In this document: positions 1-6,035 of the stretch, one piece after another
Position numbering within the stretch: the stretch's first letter is position 1
Layout of the letters: every line of letters starts with the position of its first letter
NCBI GenBank assembly: GCA_002435545.1
Contig: DJNB01000158.1
Coordinates: forward strand, 1-6,035
Direction of reading: 5' to 3'
Length of the DNA stretch: 6,035 bases
DNA from: Lachnoclostridium sp. UBA6475
Lineage (GTDB): Bacteria; Bacillota; Clostridia; Lachnospirales; Lachnospiraceae
Program-made: the position numbers and the translations under genes
Notes under the pieces: model-generated
Told to the model about the DNA's origin: nothing
What the model saw: only the letters and a program-made list of their open reading frames with translations
The model's database searches: none

Positions 1-26
1 ATTGTTTTTACACAGTGGTCCTAATA

Positions 27-120
27 GGGCTCCCGCCCCCCTTATGAGCATTTTTAGCCTTGTTAAAGGCGGGAAAGAACACGAAGTGTTCGAAAATGCG
101 AATGAGGACGGTGGGAGTCC
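27..120 (+). ncRNA. Predicted structured leader RNA (Y-shaped fold), unidentified class
   Basis: No coding sequence is evident in the first 152 bases, but 27-120 is strongly self-complementary. Bases 27-37 pair with 110-120 over 11 pairs, two of them G-U. Bases 40-45 pair with 102-107, and a tandem G-A/A-G step (46-47 opposite 100-101) leads into 48-54 paired with 93-99. Two perfect hairpins close the top: 57-61/66-70 with loop GTTA, and 77-82/86-91 with loop GAA. This makes a three-way junction. A weak A/T helix (5-10 with 129-134) could enclose it. The structure ends 32 bases before the GH13 start codon, so a cis-regulatory leader is the simplest reading. The end of an independent small RNA, or a dispersed palindromic element, is also possible. 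There is no U-tract after it, so it is not an intrinsic terminator. I do not recognise a known riboswitch consensus. The pairing was read by eye; the function is inferred. Confidence 0.5.
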
Positions 121-138
121 TGAATAGTTAAAAAAAAA

Positions 139-146
139 GAGAGAGG
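139..146 (+). promoter_or_regulatory. Ribosome binding site of the GH13 gene
   Basis: The purine-rich run GAGAGAGG lies 6 bases before the ATG at 153, which favours that start. The ATG at 148 is in another frame and stops after two codons. The in-frame ATG at 159 is also possible but would be spaced further from this site. Confidence 0.75.
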
Positions 147-152
147 AATGGT

Positions 153-2210
153 ATGAAAATGGGCGAATTACGTAGAGACGCAATTTTTAGTTCCGGCACA
201 GAAACTTTTGTGACCCCATTGGAACCAGAAGCAAACGGCATGGTAACCCTTCGCTGCCGTACGGCAAAGGGGAATGTAGATGAGGTTAATCTGATTCACG
301 AAGAATCTTCCAGTAAAATGTACAAAGAATACTCCGACGAGTTATTTGATTATTATTCTGTTGAGGTGAAACTGGGAGAAGTTCCATTTTCCTATTATTT
401 CCAAATCAAAAAAGACAATACCGTCATTTATTTTAATAAACAAGGCGATGTGGATGTACCGAATCCACAGTATTCCTACTGCCTGTATCCGGGATTTCAT
501 ACGCCGGACTGGGCAAAAGGCGCGGTAATGTACCAGATCTACACAGACCGCTTCTGCAATGGCGATAAGACAAACGATGTCGTAGACGACGAGTACTGCT
601 ATATCGGCGACCACGTACATCAGGTAAAAGAATGGGAAAGATACCCGGCATCGATGGACGTGCGCGAGTTTTACGGCGGCGATCTGCAGGGCGTGCTTGA
701 CAAACTGGATTATCTGCAGGAACTCGGTGTCGAGGTAATTTACCTCAATCCGATCTTTGTGTCGCCGTCCAACCACAAATACGACACGCAGGACTACGAT
801 CATATCGATCCGCATCTGACTGTCATCACCGAAGATGGGGGAGAGGCGCTGGCAGAGGGAGATAATGACAACAGCCACGCGACAAAATACCGCAAACGTG
901 TGGTGGATATGAAAAATCTGGAAGCGTCCAATGCCTTTTTTGCCAATTTTATGGAGGAAGTGCATAAGAGGGGTATGCGCGTTATCATAGACGGCGTATT
1001 TAACCACTGCGGCTCGTTTAATAAATGGCTTGACCGCGAGCAGCTTTACGAAAAAGATGCGTCATATGAAAAAGGAGCGTTTGTCAGCGAAGACAGCCCA
1101 TATCACAACTTTTTCCAATTTTATCCGGATGGAAGCTGGCCGTATAACACGCACTACGACGGCTGGTGGGGACATGATACGCTGCCAAAACTGAATTACG
1201 AAGGTTCTGACAAGTTATTTGAATACATTATGCGAATTGCCAAAAAATGGGTTTCTGCGCCGTACAACGTCGATGGCTGGCGCCTTGACGTGGCAGCGGA
1301 TCTCGGACATTCCCCGGAATATAACCACAAATTCTGGAAGGCGTTCCGCAGTACCGTAAAAGAGGCAAATCCGGAGGCGATCATTCTCGCGGAACATTAT
1401 GGAGATCCGTCGTCATGGCTTTCCGGCGACCAGTGGGATACCGTCATGAATTACGATGCGTTTATGGAGCCGGTAAGCTGGTTCCTTACGGGCGTGGATA
1501 AGCACAGCGATGTCAGCAAGCCGGAGTGGAAGGGTGACAGCGGAATGTTTTTTGCCCGCATGACGGAATATGGTGCGAAATTCGGTATGCAATCGTATAT
1601 GGTGGCAATGAACGAATTGTCGAATCACGACCACAGCCGTTTTCTGACCCGTACCAACGGAAGAGTTGGCAGAGTGGCATCGGCAGGTTCGGAAGCCGCT
1701 GCCCTTGGCGTTAAAAAAACGGTCATGATGGCAGGTGTTATGATCCAGATGACGTGGCCGGGCGCGCCGACGGTGTATTACGGCGATGAAGTGGGTGTGT
1801 GCGGATGGACAGATCCGGACAACCGGCGTACCTTCCCGTGGGGAAAAGAAGACAAAGAACTGTTTGAATTTCACAAAGAAATGATCCGCATTCACAAAGA
1901 TTATGAGGTGCTTCGGACGGGGGCGCTCATCTACCTGATCAGCGAGGCAGGGATGATCGGCTATGGCCGTTTTACCGCGGATGAATGTGTCTGTGTGCTG
2001 ATTCAGACGACGGAGGAAAAAAAGACGGTTCGCGTGCCGGTATGGCGGTTAGGAATGACGGACGGAAGTTTCATGGCATCTATGATGTCATGCGGTACAG
2101 AAGTTTTTTCCATCGAAGCAAAGCTGCATGAAGTGAAAGACGGCTGTATCGAAGTGGAAGTGATGCCGGAGGGCGGCATCGTGTTGAAATCTGTAGAAAA
2201 AGCATATTGA
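153..2210 (+). CDS. GH13 alpha-glucosidase/neopullulanase-type enzyme, cytoplasmic
   Basis: This is a complete 685-residue glycoside hydrolase family 13 protein that would hydrolyse alpha-glucosidic bonds in maltodextrins, and perhaps pullulan or cyclodextrin fragments. No signal peptide is present, so it should act in the cytoplasm after uptake. Residues 1-120 look like the N-terminal beta-sandwich (CBM34 type) of neopullulanases. The barrel follows, with YQIYTDRFCNGD at 127-138, FYGGDLQG at 173-180 (region V) and DGVFNH at 280-285 (region I). GWRLDVA at 375-381 gives nucleophile D379. AEH at 413-415 gives acid/base E414. NHDHSR at 491-496 gives stabiliser D493. GAPTVYYGDE (537-546) and DPDNRRTFPW (554-563) are further GH13 hallmarks, and a beta domain ends the chain. 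It is roughly 100 residues longer than a typical 585-590-residue neopullulanase, partly through an insert near 222-257. The start fits the site at 139-146. The family is secure; the exact substrate and CAZy subfamily (20, 39 or a neighbour) are not. Confidence 0.93.
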   Translation: MKMGELRRDAIFSSGTETFVTPLEPEANGMVTLRCRTAKGNVDEVNLIHEESSSKMYKEYSDELFDYYSVEVKLGEVPFSYYFQIKKDNTVIYFNKQGDVDVPNPQYSYCLYPGFHTPDWAKGAVMYQIYTDRFCNGDKTNDVVDDEYCYIGDHVHQVKEWERYPASMDVREFYGGDLQGVLDKLDYLQELGVEVIYLNPIFVSPSNHKYDTQDYDHIDPHLTVITEDGGEALAEGDNDNSHATKYRKRVVDMKNLEASNAFFANFMEEVHKRGMRVIIDGVFNHCGSFNKWLDREQLYEKDASYEKGAFVSEDSPYHNFFQFYPDGSWPYNTHYDGWWGHDTLPKLNYEGSDKLFEYIMRIAKKWVSAPYNVDGWRLDVAADLGHSPEYNHKFWKAFRSTVKEANPEAIILAEHYGDPSSWLSGDQWDTVMNYDAFMEPVSWFLTGVDKHSDVSKPEWKGDSGMFFARMTEYGAKFGMQSYMVAMNELSNHDHSRFLTRTNGRVGRVASAGSEAAALGVKKTVMMAGVMIQMTWPGAPTVYYGDEVGVCGWTDPDNRRTFPWGKEDKELFEFHKEMIRIHKDYEVLRTGALIYLISEAGMIGYGRFTADECVCVLIQTTEEKKTVRVPVWRLGMTDGSFMASMMSCGTEVFSIEAKLHEVKDGCIEVEVMPEGGIVLKSVEKAY

Positions 2211-2216
2211 TCAGTA

Positions 2217-2225
2217 AAGAGGGAG
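2217..2225 (+). promoter_or_regulatory. Ribosome binding site of the LRR protein gene
   Basis: AAGAGGGAG sits 6 bases before the ATG at 2232, inside the 21-base gap after the GH13 stop codon. No promoter or terminator fits in that gap, which supports co-transcription of the two genes. Confidence 0.75.
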
Positions 2226-2231
2226 AATGCT

Positions 2232-2315
2232 ATGCGTTATTACCGACAGATAAGTATTTTGGTGATCGTAAGCCTGCTTTTTGGTCTGTTTTCTTTTGAA
2301 GACCGGGCGAAGGCA
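2232..2315 (+). other. Signal peptide of the LRR protein
   Basis: Residues 1-28 comprise MRYYRQ, a hydrophobic stretch ISILVIVSLLFGLF, and a polar end with A26-K27-A28 fitting a signal peptidase I site. There is no lipobox cysteine, so the product should be released or wall-bound and not a lipoprotein. Confidence 0.85.
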
Positions 2316-5300
2316 GAACAAAATACGGAAGGAAAGAAAACATATACTTATACGACCCTGCCGTTAGATGAGAATCTGACGGACGAGCAGGGGCTTGTAT
2401 ACGAACTTGATAAGTCGTATGGATATGCTGCAGTAAAGAGTCAGAAGATTCTGGACCGGACGGAGATTCATATCCCGGATCGTGTTATCAGCGATGGGGT
2501 TGTATATGTTGTGAATAATGCAGCGGTATCCGCGTTTAACAGCTGCGATATGGTAAAGACACTGTACCTGCCGGAAACGATCAAAAAATTTAATCTGACT
2601 TCGCTCAATGATTCCGGCTGTGAGACGGTGTACTGCGCGCGGGGGACGGTGAATCTGTACTATACAAAGCCTGTCTGGGGCGATGATATGGCGGTAAATA
2701 ACTCGATCAAAGAGATCGTTGTGCCGGAAGAAAACCCGTATATGACGAATTATAACGGAGTCGTATTGGACAAAGAGAAAACTGAAGTGATCGTGAGTCC
2801 GATGCAGAAAAAGAATTTTAGCGCATTTACATTGCCGGATACCGTTTGCAAGGTGGATGACTATGCATTTTTCCGCAGTAAGATATCTGCGCTGGATACG
2901 TCGAATTTAAACTATGTCGGGTATGCAGCATTTAGCAAAAGCAAGGTTCAGCCAACGGATCTGCGAAGAGCCGTAATGATTGATGAAAGAGCCTTTTACG
3001 ATTGCAGTAACATTGACACGTTAAAGGTGTGGGAAGGCGTCCAATATAAGGAACAGACACCGGCTGCGGAAGTCTGGCAGCCATCAGAGGGAGAGAGTGC
3101 ATCGGACATGCATACAGACATTGTCCATACATTAGATGACGATAATCGGGATGAATGCGGCGTGTACTACAGTCTGAAAAACGATGGAACGGCTGCGGCG
3201 ACAACGTCTGACGGGGAAGCGGATACAACAGAGACAGTGATTATCCCGGATTATGTGGAAAAAGAGGGAGAAAAATATGTGGTTACCTCACTGCCGATGA
3301 ATGCAATCGGAGAAGATACGTGTAATCTGCAGATCGGCAAGAGACTTCGTGAGATAAATGCGTTATCTGGGATGCCGGAGCTGGAAGGTATCACGGTCGA
3401 TGAGGCAAATGCGTTCTTTGAGGTAGAGGACAGTGCCCTTTACAGTCGCAATAAGCAGAGTATTTACCGATATTTTGGAGACGCGGCAGTGACGTTTGAA
3501 CTTCCGGAAACAGTTTGGCAGATTGGAGCGCATGCCTTTTGGAAATCCGCGATAAGCGAGCTGGATTCCTGGGATAATGTTATTGAAATTGGGTATTATG
3601 CCTTTCAGGAATCGAAAATAAAGCATGTTTTTGCTCCGAGAGTAAAAACAATCGGAAAAGACGCTTTCCGAAGCTGTTATTCGCTGGAATCCGCCGTGTT
3701 TGATTATGCCAATGTCGGACTGACAGCATTTGCCTCCTGTGTGAAGTTAAAATGTATCTATGCCAATATGCTGCTCAGTACAGAGGTTAGCCAGGAAACG
3801 CTGCTGGAGCAGACACACTCCTTGCAGTGTGTATACATTGGCGAGCAGAGAAATCGTGCTTTTTTAAAAAAGAATGATTCGGATAACCTGCAGTTTGTGT
3901 ATCTGGGCGGCACATTGCCGCTGCAGCTTACGGTTTCTTCTCTGCAAGACCTGTATGTGACAAAGCCGAGCCAGTTTACCCTTTCGATACCAACGGAAAA
4001 AGCACAAAATCTGGTCGTACATATGACAGCCTCTACAGGAAGTTACGTAGAGAAAAATGCAAAAAGTGCAGGGGCAGCGGTGCAGATCGAAAGCGATCAT
4101 GAGCATACGCCGGAAACGATTGTGTTATATGACGCGGCAGAATTGAAAATAACAGCTGAAAAATGTTCAGAATGCGGGCATTTGAAAAATGTTCTGGCAG
4201 AAGACAGCGAGGGCAGACAGTTAGGCAGCACTCTGGAGATAAGCAAAGCGGATGATCTGAAAACGCAGGAACCGACGACAATACCGACAGGCGCACCTGC
4301 CGCTACAGATCCTGCGGTAACGCCGACAGGAACGCCGGATATAACGGCGGCACCATCGCCAACCGTATCGCCGGTCACACTGCCGACCGTATCACCGACT
4401 GCATTGCCGTCCGGAGCGCCGGAGACACCGAATCCATCGCAAACGCCAGAGCCGTCGCCGATCGAAAGCCCGGAGACAAGCGGAAAACCGACAGAAATGC
4501 CGACGGGAACGCCGGATGTGACAGTGACGCCATCACCATCGGCATCGCCAAGCGGTTTGCCTGTCACATCACCGACCGCATTGCCGTCCGGAGCGCCGGA
4601 CGTATCGCCGACGGTGCCGGAGACACCGAATCCGTCGCAGACGTCAGAGCCGTCTCCGATTGAAAGTCCGGAGGCAAGTGGAGTTCCGACAGAAACGCCA
4701 ACGGGAACGCCGGATGTGACAGTGGCGCCATCACCATCGGCATCGCCAATCGGTTTGCCTGTCGCATCACCGACTGCAGTGCCGTCCGGAGCGCCGGATG
4801 CATCGCCGGAAGTGCCGGAGACACCGGATCCGACGCAGACGCCGGAGCCGTCTCCGATCGAAAGTCCGGAGGCGAGTGGAGTTCCGACACAAATGCCGAC
4901 GGGAACGATGGCGCCATTGCCAAACCCGTCGTCAGTGCCGACCATTTTGCCGGAAGTGCCGGAGACACCGAATCCGTTGCAAAACTCACCTTCACAATCG
5001 TCGGAAATCCCGTCAATTGTGCCGTCGGATGTCCCGAAAGCAACAAAGCAGCCGGGAAACCAGATAAATTTAACGAAAAAAATTGTTATTAAATACATCA
5101 AACGGCCGACGATAGCAGTCAAAAAGAAAAAGGACGGCAAAATATCGTATCTTGAAATAGTAGTAAAGAAGTATAAGGGAAAATATATTGATCTATATTA
5201 TACAACTACCGGAAAACGTTTCAAGAAAATAACGAAGAAAAAACTGTCGATCAAGAAGTTTAACGGCAGATTTAAAATTCGGTTATTGGCAAAAAATTCC

Positions 5301-5390
5301 AAAATTGGTGTAAGGGCAAGAACCTGGATGACAGTAAAGAAAAAGAAACGATACAGCAAATGGTCTGTTATAAAATGGATCCGGATCTAG
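2232..5390 (+). CDS. Secreted BspA-like LRR protein with Pro-rich repeat stalk and basic C-terminus
   Basis: This is a 1052-residue exported protein that I recognise by architecture, not by name. A signal peptide spans residues 1-28: basic start, hydrophobic core at 7-20, and AKA before the likely cut. Residues about 50-265 and 300-510 are two related blocks with BspA/LRR_5-type phrases, such as LPDTVCKVDDYAF and LPETVWQIGAHAF. Such repeats mediate binding to host or bacterial surfaces in other proteins, but no ligand can be read here. Residues 621-650 carry HEH and CSECGH. Residues 680-940 are a Pro/Thr/Ser-rich stalk of tandem repeats. Residues 944-1052 hold 30 Lys and 8 Arg against 3 acidic residues, and end in a pattern (VRARTWMTVKKKKRYSKWS) resembling the last strands of a fibronectin III-like domain. 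There is no LPXTG signal and no C-terminal membrane helix, so attachment may be electrostatic. It lies 21 bases after the GH13 gene, probably in one operon. There is no sign of a catalytic domain. Confidence 0.88.
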   Translation: MRYYRQISILVIVSLLFGLFSFEDRAKAEQNTEGKKTYTYTTLPLDENLTDEQGLVYELDKSYGYAAVKSQKILDRTEIHIPDRVISDGVVYVVNNAAVSAFNSCDMVKTLYLPETIKKFNLTSLNDSGCETVYCARGTVNLYYTKPVWGDDMAVNNSIKEIVVPEENPYMTNYNGVVLDKEKTEVIVSPMQKKNFSAFTLPDTVCKVDDYAFFRSKISALDTSNLNYVGYAAFSKSKVQPTDLRRAVMIDERAFYDCSNIDTLKVWEGVQYKEQTPAAEVWQPSEGESASDMHTDIVHTLDDDNRDECGVYYSLKNDGTAAATTSDGEADTTETVIIPDYVEKEGEKYVVTSLPMNAIGEDTCNLQIGKRLREINALSGMPELEGITVDEANAFFEVEDSALYSRNKQSIYRYFGDAAVTFELPETVWQIGAHAFWKSAISELDSWDNVIEIGYYAFQESKIKHVFAPRVKTIGKDAFRSCYSLESAVFDYANVGLTAFASCVKLKCIYANMLLSTEVSQETLLEQTHSLQCVYIGEQRNRAFLKKNDSDNLQFVYLGGTLPLQLTVSSLQDLYVTKPSQFTLSIPTEKAQNLVVHMTASTGSYVEKNAKSAGAAVQIESDHEHTPETIVLYDAAELKITAEKCSECGHLKNVLAEDSEGRQLGSTLEISKADDLKTQEPTTIPTGAPAATDPAVTPTGTPDITAAPSPTVSPVTLPTVSPTALPSGAPETPNPSQTPEPSPIESPETSGKPTEMPTGTPDVTVTPSPSASPSGLPVTSPTALPSGAPDVSPTVPETPNPSQTSEPSPIESPEASGVPTETPTGTPDVTVAPSPSASPIGLPVASPTAVPSGAPDASPEVPETPDPTQTPEPSPIESPEASGVPTQMPTGTMAPLPNPSSVPTILPEVPETPNPLQNSPSQSSEIPSIVPSDVPKATKQPGNQINLTKKIVIKYIKRPTIAVKKKKDGKISYLEIVVKKYKGKYIDLYYTTTGKRFKKITKKKLSIKKFNGRFKIRLLAKNSKIGVRARTWMTVKKKKRYSKWSVIKWIRI
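4323..5036 (+). repeat. Tandem 198-bp coding repeats (Pro/Thr/Ser stalk)
   Basis: There are four in-frame units, each opening with codons for PTGT: 4323-4499 (59 codons), 4500-4697 (66), 4698-4895 (66) and a degenerate partial unit at 4896-5036. The second and third are the same length and differ at about 19 of 198 bases by my count, so roughly 90% identical. Each full unit carries PTGTPD, SPTAxPSGAP and EPSPIESPE segments. Within a unit, prolines recur every fourth residue, for example residues 769 to 793 in the second unit. This suggests a 12-base sub-repeat inside the larger repeat. The array encodes an extended, probably wall-spanning stalk and would be prone to copy-number change by recombination. 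Confidence 0.9.
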
Positions 5391-5413
5391 CTCCCGATAT
5401 TCTCAATAAAAAA

Positions 5414-5450
5414 GACACTCGCACCGAAACTACGCGTCAGTGCGAATGTC
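5414..5450. terminator. Bidirectional Rho-independent terminator
   Basis: Bases 5414-5424 (GACACTCGCAC) pair with 5440-5450 (GTGCGAATGTC) with one C-A mismatch and a 15-base loop. AAAAAA precedes the hairpin at 5408-5413 and TTTTTT follows at 5451-5456, so it has a U-tract on either strand. It lies 23 bases after the stop of the LRR gene and 30 bases after the stop of the convergent gene, and should serve both. Confidence 0.88.
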
Positions 5451-5480
5451 TTTTTTGTATAAACGGTTCTTATGAATGGC

Positions 5481-6035
5481 TTAGGCATCTGCCTGTCCAC
5501 TTTTCCAGTCATTTAACTTTTGTACTGCAGCATCGATGGTTTTCTGGCAGATTTCAGGGAGTTCACCGCCCCAGGCATCGGCTGCCTGATCGAATCCCTT
5601 TTTGATTGCAGCGATTAATTCATCTGCTTTTGTAGAATCGCCGCCGCTCAATGCTTTTGCCATGTCAACCAAACGGTCGCTTGTTTTGGCAACGCCCCAG
5701 TAACCGTCATCGGCAACATCTTTTTGTGCCTGTGCGACAGTAGCCGGGTCAACATCGATCTTTCCATCTTTGATATCTGTGAAGAGATCTTTCAATGTTG
5801 TATATTTCTTTGCCTGTTTGCTGAGAAGCTGATCGACAAGATTCTGCAGCTGCTGATTCTTGGTGCTAAGCTCCCCTTTTAATTGTTTGATCACATTTTG
5901 ATAATCCGTTACTTTGGAAGAACTGCCTGTCTTGCTTTCAGAAGCATCAGACGGTTCGTACACTACACCGGTATTGTCGGTGGTTTTTGTCTCTACCGCT
6001 TTCTTTTCTGCCGTCTTTACTGCTGTTGACGGATA
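5481..6035 (-). CDS. Conserved hypothetical protein, C-terminal 184 residues (5' end outside window)
   Basis: The minus-strand frame stays open from the TAA at 5481-5483 to the window edge, so the gene is incomplete at its N-terminus. A GTG at 5961-5963 could be taken as a start, but it has no Shine-Dalgarno sequence and the frame continues 24 codons upstream. The visible part starts with a Lys/Thr/Ser-rich, low-complexity linker (1-42). A Gln/Leu-rich, probably coiled-coil helix follows (about 44-76). The compact C-terminal region carries GYWGV (111-115), TSDR (118-121), GGDSTKADEL (131-140) and WGGELPEICQKT (155-166). These Gly/Trp motifs look like a conserved family signature. I have a weak recollection of similar uncharacterised proteins in motile clostridia, sometimes near flagellar genes, but cannot confirm it. 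No enzyme motif, signal peptide or membrane segment is visible. It converges on the operon and shares its terminator. Confidence 0.8.
   Translation of the reverse strand, partial: YPSTAVKTAEKKAVETKTTDNTGVVYEPSDASESKTGSSSKVTDYQNVIKQLKGELSTKNQQLQNLVDQLLSKQAKKYTTLKDLFTDIKDGKIDVDPATVAQAQKDVADDGYWGVAKTSDRLVDMAKALSGGDSTKADELIAAIKKGFDQAADAWGGELPEICQKTIDAAVQKLNDWKSGQADA

Noticed and set aside
2..27. Promoter-like TTGTTT and TAATAG
   Set aside because: The spacing is only 14 bases, and the start site would fall inside the 5' strand of the 27-120 structure. This is too weak to call; the real promoter may lie before the window.
41..76. Hammerhead ribozyme (CTTATGAG near the CTGATGA core, with GAAA downstream)
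   Set aside because: The core has a mismatch, and the bases between the two motifs do not form the required stem II; the same bases fit a longer helix.
40..107. Kink-turn based on the tandem G-A step
   Set aside because: The flanking helices are continuous and lack the three-base bulge next to the G-A pairs.
27..135. Intrinsic terminator of an upstream gene
   Set aside because: The strong stem is followed by TGAATAGTT and a run of A, not by a U-tract.
342..1007. 221-codon minus-strand open frame
   Set aside because: It lies wholly inside the GH13 gene, whose catalytic motifs run across it, and the translation resembles no family.
4402..4860. LPSG sequences as sortase signals
   Set aside because: They are internal repeats (ALPSGAP) with no T-G, hydrophobic helix or charged tail after them.
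4097..5140. 347-codon open frame on the minus strand, Gly/Asp/Val-rich
   Set aside because: It is a shadow of the Pro-rich repeats: CCG, GCG and ACG codons lack stops when read in reverse. There is no plausible ribosome site, and the plus-strand protein has a coherent domain order.
5360..5605. 81-codon plus-strand open frame across the 3' end of the LRR gene
   Set aside because: It runs through the terminator hairpin and overlaps the convergent gene in antisense; its composition is not protein-like.
5961..5963. GTG as the start of the convergent gene
   Set aside because: There is no Shine-Dalgarno sequence, and the frame is open for 24 more codons to the window edge.

Overview
The window looks like chromosomal DNA from a gut-type member of the Bacillota, most probably Lachnospiraceae (Clostridia). 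The grounds are strong Shine-Dalgarno sites, moderate G+C, a cytoplasmic maltodextrin-type GH13 enzyme, and a secreted BspA-like protein with a Pro/Thr/Ser stalk and a Lys-rich C-terminal domain. The taxonomic call comes from protein style and was not checked by a search.

Layout. Bases 1-152 hold no protein gene. They contain a compact inverted-repeat structure (27-120) that would fold as a Y-shaped RNA just ahead of the first gene. Bases 153-2210 (+) encode a complete 685-residue GH13 glycosidase of the neopullulanase/cyclomaltodextrinase/maltogenic-amylase type. It has no signal peptide, so it should act on imported oligosaccharides. Only 21 bases separate it from 2232-5390 (+), a 1052-residue exported protein. 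In order that protein has a signal peptide, two related BspA-type leucine-rich repeat blocks, a Cys/His knuckle-like segment, a Pro-rich tandem-repeat stalk and a very basic C-terminal domain. The spacing suggests one transcript. A hairpin at 5414-5450, flanked by A6 and T6, then ends transcription from both directions. Bases 5481-6035 (-) hold the C-terminal 184 residues of a convergent gene of unknown function whose start lies beyond the window.

How they work together. The glycosidase would break down alpha-1,4 (possibly alpha-1,6) glucans inside the cell. The exported protein is built to stand off the wall and bind something, but its ligand cannot be read from sequence, so a shared role in glucan use is only inferred from co-orientation. 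No mobile element, CRISPR array, tRNA or rRNA was seen. The least explained items are the structured leader, the nested repeat stalk with its unusual basic C-terminal domain, and the unidentified convergent protein.
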